A DNA stretch of 64,000 bases from positions 6,824,546 through 6,888,545 of the forward strand of contig NZ_CP032157.1 of NCBI RefSeq assembly GCF_003555545.1, given 5' to 3'. This DNA comes from Paraflavitalea soli. Lineage in GTDB: Bacteria; Bacteroidota; Bacteroidia; Chitinophagales; Chitinophagaceae. The first letter of the stretch is position 1; each line of letters opens with the position of its first letter. Positions 60,453 to 64,000 of the stretch are shown here, one piece after another. The position numbers were made by a program, and so were the translations under genes. The notes under the pieces are model-generated. The model was not told the DNA's origin. It worked only from the letters and a program-made list of their open reading frames with translations, and did no database searches.

Positions 60453-61970
60453 ATGAATCAAATACAACGAATTGGATTGTTACTGGCTGTAGTGGCCGGT
60501 GTGGTGGTGTCTTCCTGCAAGAAAGAGAAAAGCCTGGAAAATGGTGGTAGCGGCCCCCTGGGGCCGGAAGCCTGGGAGTTTAAAGAAGGCGCCACTTTCA
60601 AAGGTCCCATAGACACGGCTTATTACAGTTCACTGGGCGGCGTTACCTCCCTCGTGCTGGAAGGTGTTTCGACTGACCAGAAAGATGATTTTTACCTGGA
60701 GATCATTGGCGCCAATCTCACCGCCGGTACTTATAGCACACCCACGGTCGTTTTTGAATATTATTCCAACGGCACGCTCCTGTACAACAATGATCCCGTG
60801 GCCATCAATAAATTCTCTGTTACCATCACCAAAATTGACGCCTCGGGTGTTTCGGGCACCTTTTCCGGTGAGGTAAAGGATACGTCCGGGAATGTGAAGA
60901 CCATTACAGATGGTAAGTTCAGCGGGAAATTTAATACGGTGCCCCCACCCCCTTCGGGCAGCGGGCAGCTGATGCTTTGGGCCCAGCAGGGTTGTTCCGG
61001 TACTCCCATGGTGGTGATCGTCAACGGACAAAAAGATACCATTACGACCTTCCAGCCATCCGCTCCCTCCTGTGGTACGGCGGGCACGGCCTTTTATACC
61101 CTGCCGGCCGGCGATTATACCTGGAAAGCTGTTTGTGCCGGTACTACAGATACGGTTTCGGGCAATGTATCGGTAACAGCCGGCAGCTGTACGGCGAAGG
61201 AGATCAATATGAATGCCGCTCCCGGTATAACTACCTGTAAGTTGAGCAACCTGGCCAGTTATGAGTTGGGCAACGGCGCCAGGATCAGTGCTATCACGAG
61301 CTTTTTTAATGCACAGAACCAGGTAACGAAAACACAGTTGCTGGACAGTTCTTCCCAAACGACCGGGACGCTGGAGAATGAATTTAATTTCACCTATACG
61401 GCTTCACGGATCAATGTGGATGCGAAGCAGTATTTCGACCTGGAGCCGGGTGGTCGTATCAACCAGTTCCATGGTTTTGCTGATCCAACGGTTGATACTT
61501 CGCTGGCAGTGATCATTACCTATACTTATGATGCCAATGGTTACCTGTCGAAAGCCTCATTGGCGCTGGATGTATTTCCTACGCAACCGGTATTTGTGTA
61601 CACGTATACCTGGGCAGGGGGTAACCTGACCAAGGTGACCATCGACATTATCGGCGGAGAAAAATCGGTGATCGATTATCAATATGATCTTACGAAGGCT
61701 GCAAAAGGTTTCCTTTCCTTCCATACCAATCCGGAGATACTCCTGTTTCAGAATGCGATCAATTTTGGCAAGAACTCGGCGAATGTGCCCACCAAATCAA
61801 CCTGGACAGATTATGATGACAAAGGGGCGGTCATTGGAGCGCCTGTTGTATCGAACTTCACCAATTATGTGTATGACATTAACGGTTATGTCAAGAGCTT
61901 CGATATAACCGGCGACGGATCAGTGTATGGGTCGGAGATCAGGCATGTACTTTCTTATAAATGTTTTTAG
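60453..61970 (+). CDS. Large lipoprotein of unknown function
   Basis: A 505-residue lipoprotein with lipobox VVVSSC (Cys22). First half is a Ser/Thr-rich beta domain (about 30-180) and a small Cys-containing beta module (about 180-265, with paired GCSGTPM, SCGTAGTAFYTLPAGDYTWKAVCAG and GSCTAKEINM). The second half has repeated short YTYDANGYLSKASL and YVYDINGYVKSFD strands like RHS/DUF4595-type beta repeats. No enzyme signature. Followed by a 7-bp-period hairpin. Transcribed alone. Confidence 0.65.
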   Translation: MNQIQRIGLLLAVVAGVVVSSCKKEKSLENGGSGPLGPEAWEFKEGATFKGPIDTAYYSSLGGVTSLVLEGVSTDQKDDFYLEIIGANLTAGTYSTPTVVFEYYSNGTLLYNNDPVAINKFSVTITKIDASGVSGTFSGEVKDTSGNVKTITDGKFSGKFNTVPPPPSGSGQLMLWAQQGCSGTPMVVIVNGQKDTITTFQPSAPSCGTAGTAFYTLPAGDYTWKAVCAGTTDTVSGNVSVTAGSCTAKEINMNAAPGITTCKLSNLASYELGNGARISAITSFFNAQNQVTKTQLLDSSSQTTGTLENEFNFTYTASRINVDAKQYFDLEPGGRINQFHGFADPTVDTSLAVIITYTYDANGYLSKASLALDVFPTQPVFVYTYTWAGGNLTKVTIDIIGGEKSVIDYQYDLTKAAKGFLSFHTNPEILLFQNAINFGKNSANVPTKSTWTDYDDKGAVIGAPVVSNFTNYVYDINGYVKSFDITGDGSVYGSEIRHVLSYKCF

Positions 61971-61977
61971 AACAGCC

Positions 61978-62056
61978 AGCTTCGAGCTGTGAGCTTCGAG
62001 CTGCGAGCATTTGTCGCGGATCAGGGCTCGAAGCTCGCAGCTCGTGGCTCGAAGCT
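61978..62056. repeat. 7-bp-period long hairpin between convergent genes
   Basis: The left arm (61978-62008) starts AGCTTCGAGC and is made of GAGCT heptads. The right arm (62026-62056) is its imperfect reverse complement, about 26 of 31 bases matching, loop 17 nt. Same family as 35884-35956. Its position between two stops suggests a transcript-end role here. Confidence 0.7.
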
Positions 62057-62064
62057 GTTTTCGG

Positions 62065-64000
62065 CTAATTCTTTATCAGTCGCGTTGTGACGATCTGGTC
62101 ATTCTTTTGTATCTGCATAATGTAAGCGCCTGGCAATACTTTTTCCAGGTTGGGAATGGACAGGGTATTAAAGCCTTTGTACACAGTAGCAGCCGTTTTT
62201 TTGATCACCCTGCCATAAGTATCCAGCAATGTAATGGTGATGGCTGTATTGTCGGGGGTCGTCATTTCAATATTGATCTGGTCCTTGAATGGGTTCACCA
62301 CGGATCTTACTGCAAATTCCAGGTTTCCACCAGCCAATTGGATGATCCGGCTGTACTTACTGGTCTTTCCATCTGTGATACGGATACGGTAGTACCGTGT
62401 GGTGATCAATTCGCGGGGATCGGTAAAATGATAAGTATTGGTGCCCGGTAGATTGCCATCAACGGTACCGATCTTCGTAAAGTGTATCTTGTCTGTACTG
62501 CTCTCTATTTCATAGCTGGTGCCATTCGCTTCATTGAAGGCGGTCCACTGTAGCTGCGCCAGTTCATTGACCACCCTGCCGGAAAAGGCCTGGATATCGG
62601 CTTGCACCAATATGGTACAATTTTGTGTGGTCAATGTGATAATGGTGGTGGCCGCAAAAGAACAGCTATTATCATCCAGGTTACTGAGTGTGGAAGCGAT
62701 CCGCACACGGTACTGGCTATTGTCTACTGCAGTAGTGGCAGGGAACGTAGGATAGGGGGCCTGGTATTCATATTCGCCGCCATTCAGTACAGGAGTTCCT
62801 ATACCTCCCACGCCTGTATTACTCCAGGTGCTACCGCCATCGGTACTTTTCTCCCAACGCCAGTGGATGTAATTGGGAAAATAACAGCGGATATTGGCAA
62901 ACATATCAATGGAATGACCCACGCAAACCTGTAAAGAAGGAGAGGGGCGCAGGTCGAGGTTGGGCGTACAGGTAGCCAGGGTCACATCATCGATGGCCCA
63001 GTCATTACCGCCACCACCGGCTGCATTGTTGCGGATGGTGATGGTAAAAGAAGTTTGGCCAGGGCCGGTCTGGTATACAAATCCTTTCTTCACCCATTGG
63101 CCGGTATACTTCAGGTTTCCACTGGTATAGTAATCGACTCCATCTACTGTAAAAGTGAGGTTGGGATTTACACCGGAAGAGTCGGGACCATTGAAACTGG
63201 GATTGGGGAAAAAGGTAGATCCCGATTGGCCGTAAGAACCATCGCCGGTAGAATCACAAGCGCAGTATTTACAGATATTTTTGAACCAGGCTGAAAATTC
63301 GTAGTAGGTATTGGGACATAAGCCGCCTACTGTTTGCTGGATGGCATTACTGTTGGCATAGGCAGCATTGACGGCCACAAAGTAACCGCCATTAGCGCCG
63401 GGCGCCACGGGCAAATTCCCTGCTAAAGGATCAGTTGCGCCGGTATGATCACCCATGATATCCCAGCGGGCGTGTACCCGGTTGGTAGCATTTGGTATAG
63501 GCGAATTGGGATTGGTATTGCCGGAGGGGCTCATGTTGTTGACAATAGAATAGCTGCCATCATTGGGTTGGCCAGCGGCCACGCTTTGAAAAAGGAATCC
63601 TGGTACGATGGCTGAGGTGGCCCTGTTTTGGGTATTGCCGGTACCAAAGGTGCCGCCATAATCAATCACTGCATTGGCGCCGATGGCATTGGCACATAAA
63701 CCGGTGTTTTGTTTGAGGGCAATGGTGTAAGCATTACAGGGACTATTTACATTAGTACCATTGTTGCGGAAATAAAAAGAACCGCCATGTACATAGATGA
63801 AACTTCCATAGGTCATGGAAGGATTGACCCTGATGCGGAAGGAGGCTGAAATAATACAAACGCCTCCAAAAAAAGAGGGGCGTCCGGATGCATGGATCAA
63901 TCCGCCATTGGGTGCTGACCAGGGTGTGGTATTGTTACAGGCGCCTCCAAGGTCAACGCCGGCATTAAAGGTGCTGCCCAGGTTGATGCGCAGGTAACCT
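62065..64000 (-). CDS. Large T9SS cargo protein (5' end beyond window)
   Basis: At least 645 residues; the frame stays open through base 64000, so the true start lies outside. Visible parts, N to C: Gly/Asn-rich segments; a jelly-roll, carbohydrate-binding-like module (GGYFVAVNAAYANSNAIQQTVGGLCPNTYYEFSAWFKN ... NDWAIDDVTLATC) with a Cys-rich loop CKYCACDS; an Ig-like region (VCVGHSIDMFANI ... YRVRIASTLS); a fibronectin-like linker (VNELAQLQWTAFNEANGTSYEIESS); and a type A sorting domain ending YIMQIQKNDQIVTTRLIKN. Surface adhesin or glycan-binding role is plausible. Confidence 0.85.
   Translation of the reverse strand, partial: GYLRINLGSTFNAGVDLGGACNNTTPWSAPNGGLIHASGRPSFFGGVCIISASFRIRVNPSMTYGSFIYVHGGSFYFRNNGTNVNSPCNAYTIALKQNTGLCANAIGANAVIDYGGTFGTGNTQNRATSAIVPGFLFQSVAAGQPNDGSYSIVNNMSPSGNTNPNSPIPNATNRVHARWDIMGDHTGATDPLAGNLPVAPGANGGYFVAVNAAYANSNAIQQTVGGLCPNTYYEFSAWFKNICKYCACDSTGDGSYGQSGSTFFPNPSFNGPDSSGVNPNLTFTVDGVDYYTSGNLKYTGQWVKKGFVYQTGPGQTSFTITIRNNAAGGGGNDWAIDDVTLATCTPNLDLRPSPSLQVCVGHSIDMFANIRCYFPNYIHWRWEKSTDGGSTWSNTGVGGIGTPVLNGGEYEYQAPYPTFPATTAVDNSQYRVRIASTLSNLDDNSCSFAATTIITLTTQNCTILVQADIQAFSGRVVNELAQLQWTAFNEANGTSYEIESSTDKIHFTKIGTVDGNLPGTNTYHFTDPRELITTRYYRIRITDGKTSKYSRIIQLAGGNLEFAVRSVVNPFKDQINIEMTTPDNTAITITLLDTYGRVIKKTAATVYKGFNTLSIPNLEKVLPGAYIMQIQKNDQIVTTRLIKN

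Overview
The window looks like a chromosomal segment of a gliding-lineage Bacteroidota bacterium, most likely of the family Chitinophagaceae. This is inferred from gene content, not from a marker search. The supporting signs are TAnnTTTG promoter boxes in front of many genes, SusC/SusD-type receptors, type IX secretion C-terminal sorting domains, the gliding genes gldF-gldG, a fused MurF-alanine racemase, and few Shine-Dalgarno sequences. No rRNA, tRNA, CRISPR array, transposase or phage gene was seen.

Layout. 1-817: 3'-truncated rfbA (minus). 937-8602: a phosphate-theme block with a DUF47-pit operon (minus), a phosphate-selective-porin-like gene, and a TonB receptor with a beta-helix lipoprotein. 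8680-13002: a secreted transglutaminase-like protein (minus), a small Lys-rich secreted peptide, and a glycosyltransferase/LpxH-like pair (minus). 13171-23721: an XRE-cupin regulator, then susC-susD, then a tightly packed five-gene set: alkaline-phosphatase-superfamily enzyme, PhnZ-like HD oxygenase, PhnX-like HAD hydrolase, DUF5690-like transporter and FAD oxidoreductase. 23820-28719: PAP2 phosphatase, ArnT-like glycosyltransferase, MscS channel and a PhoR/PhoB-like two-component pair (minus). 28888-33815: a secreted protein with a possible clan-CD peptidase signature, an MsbA-like ABC exporter, and a small ORF plus nucleotidyltransferase. 33906-38203: atpB-E-F-H-A, without atpG. 38579-47407: T9SS cargo, TPR protein, mfd, ferredoxin-NADP reductase-like gene and glyS. 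47600-52922: MazG-like and dtd genes, arfB, an MbnP/MbnH-like copper-protein pair, methylmalonyl-CoA epimerase and cysteine desulfurase. 53650-64000: gldF-gldG, terC, murF-alr, lspA, a lipoprotein, and the 3' part of a large T9SS cargo gene.

The main theme is phosphorus scavenging. Reading the promoters by hand, I find 11-bp-period direct repeats of a TTAACA/GTAATA hexamer with the last unit starting exactly 26 bp upstream of the TA of the -7 box at three promoters: the porin, the TonB receptor and susC. A weaker fourth case is the transglutaminase-like gene. This looks like a Pho box, and a PhoB-like regulator is encoded in the same window. The susC-susD-phosphonate locus could then be a Pho-controlled system that imports a phosphonate-containing molecule across the outer membrane, releases the phosphonate in the periplasm, carries it over the inner membrane and cleaves its C-P bond by two routes. 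The PhnZ-like protein keeps all known catalytic residues, but its usual partner PhnY is not encoded here.

Other unexplained structure includes two families of short intergenic elements (a conserved unpaired leader followed by a terminator hairpin), 7-bp-period long hairpins (one inside the atp operon), and an 11/22-bp repeat island upstream of gldF.
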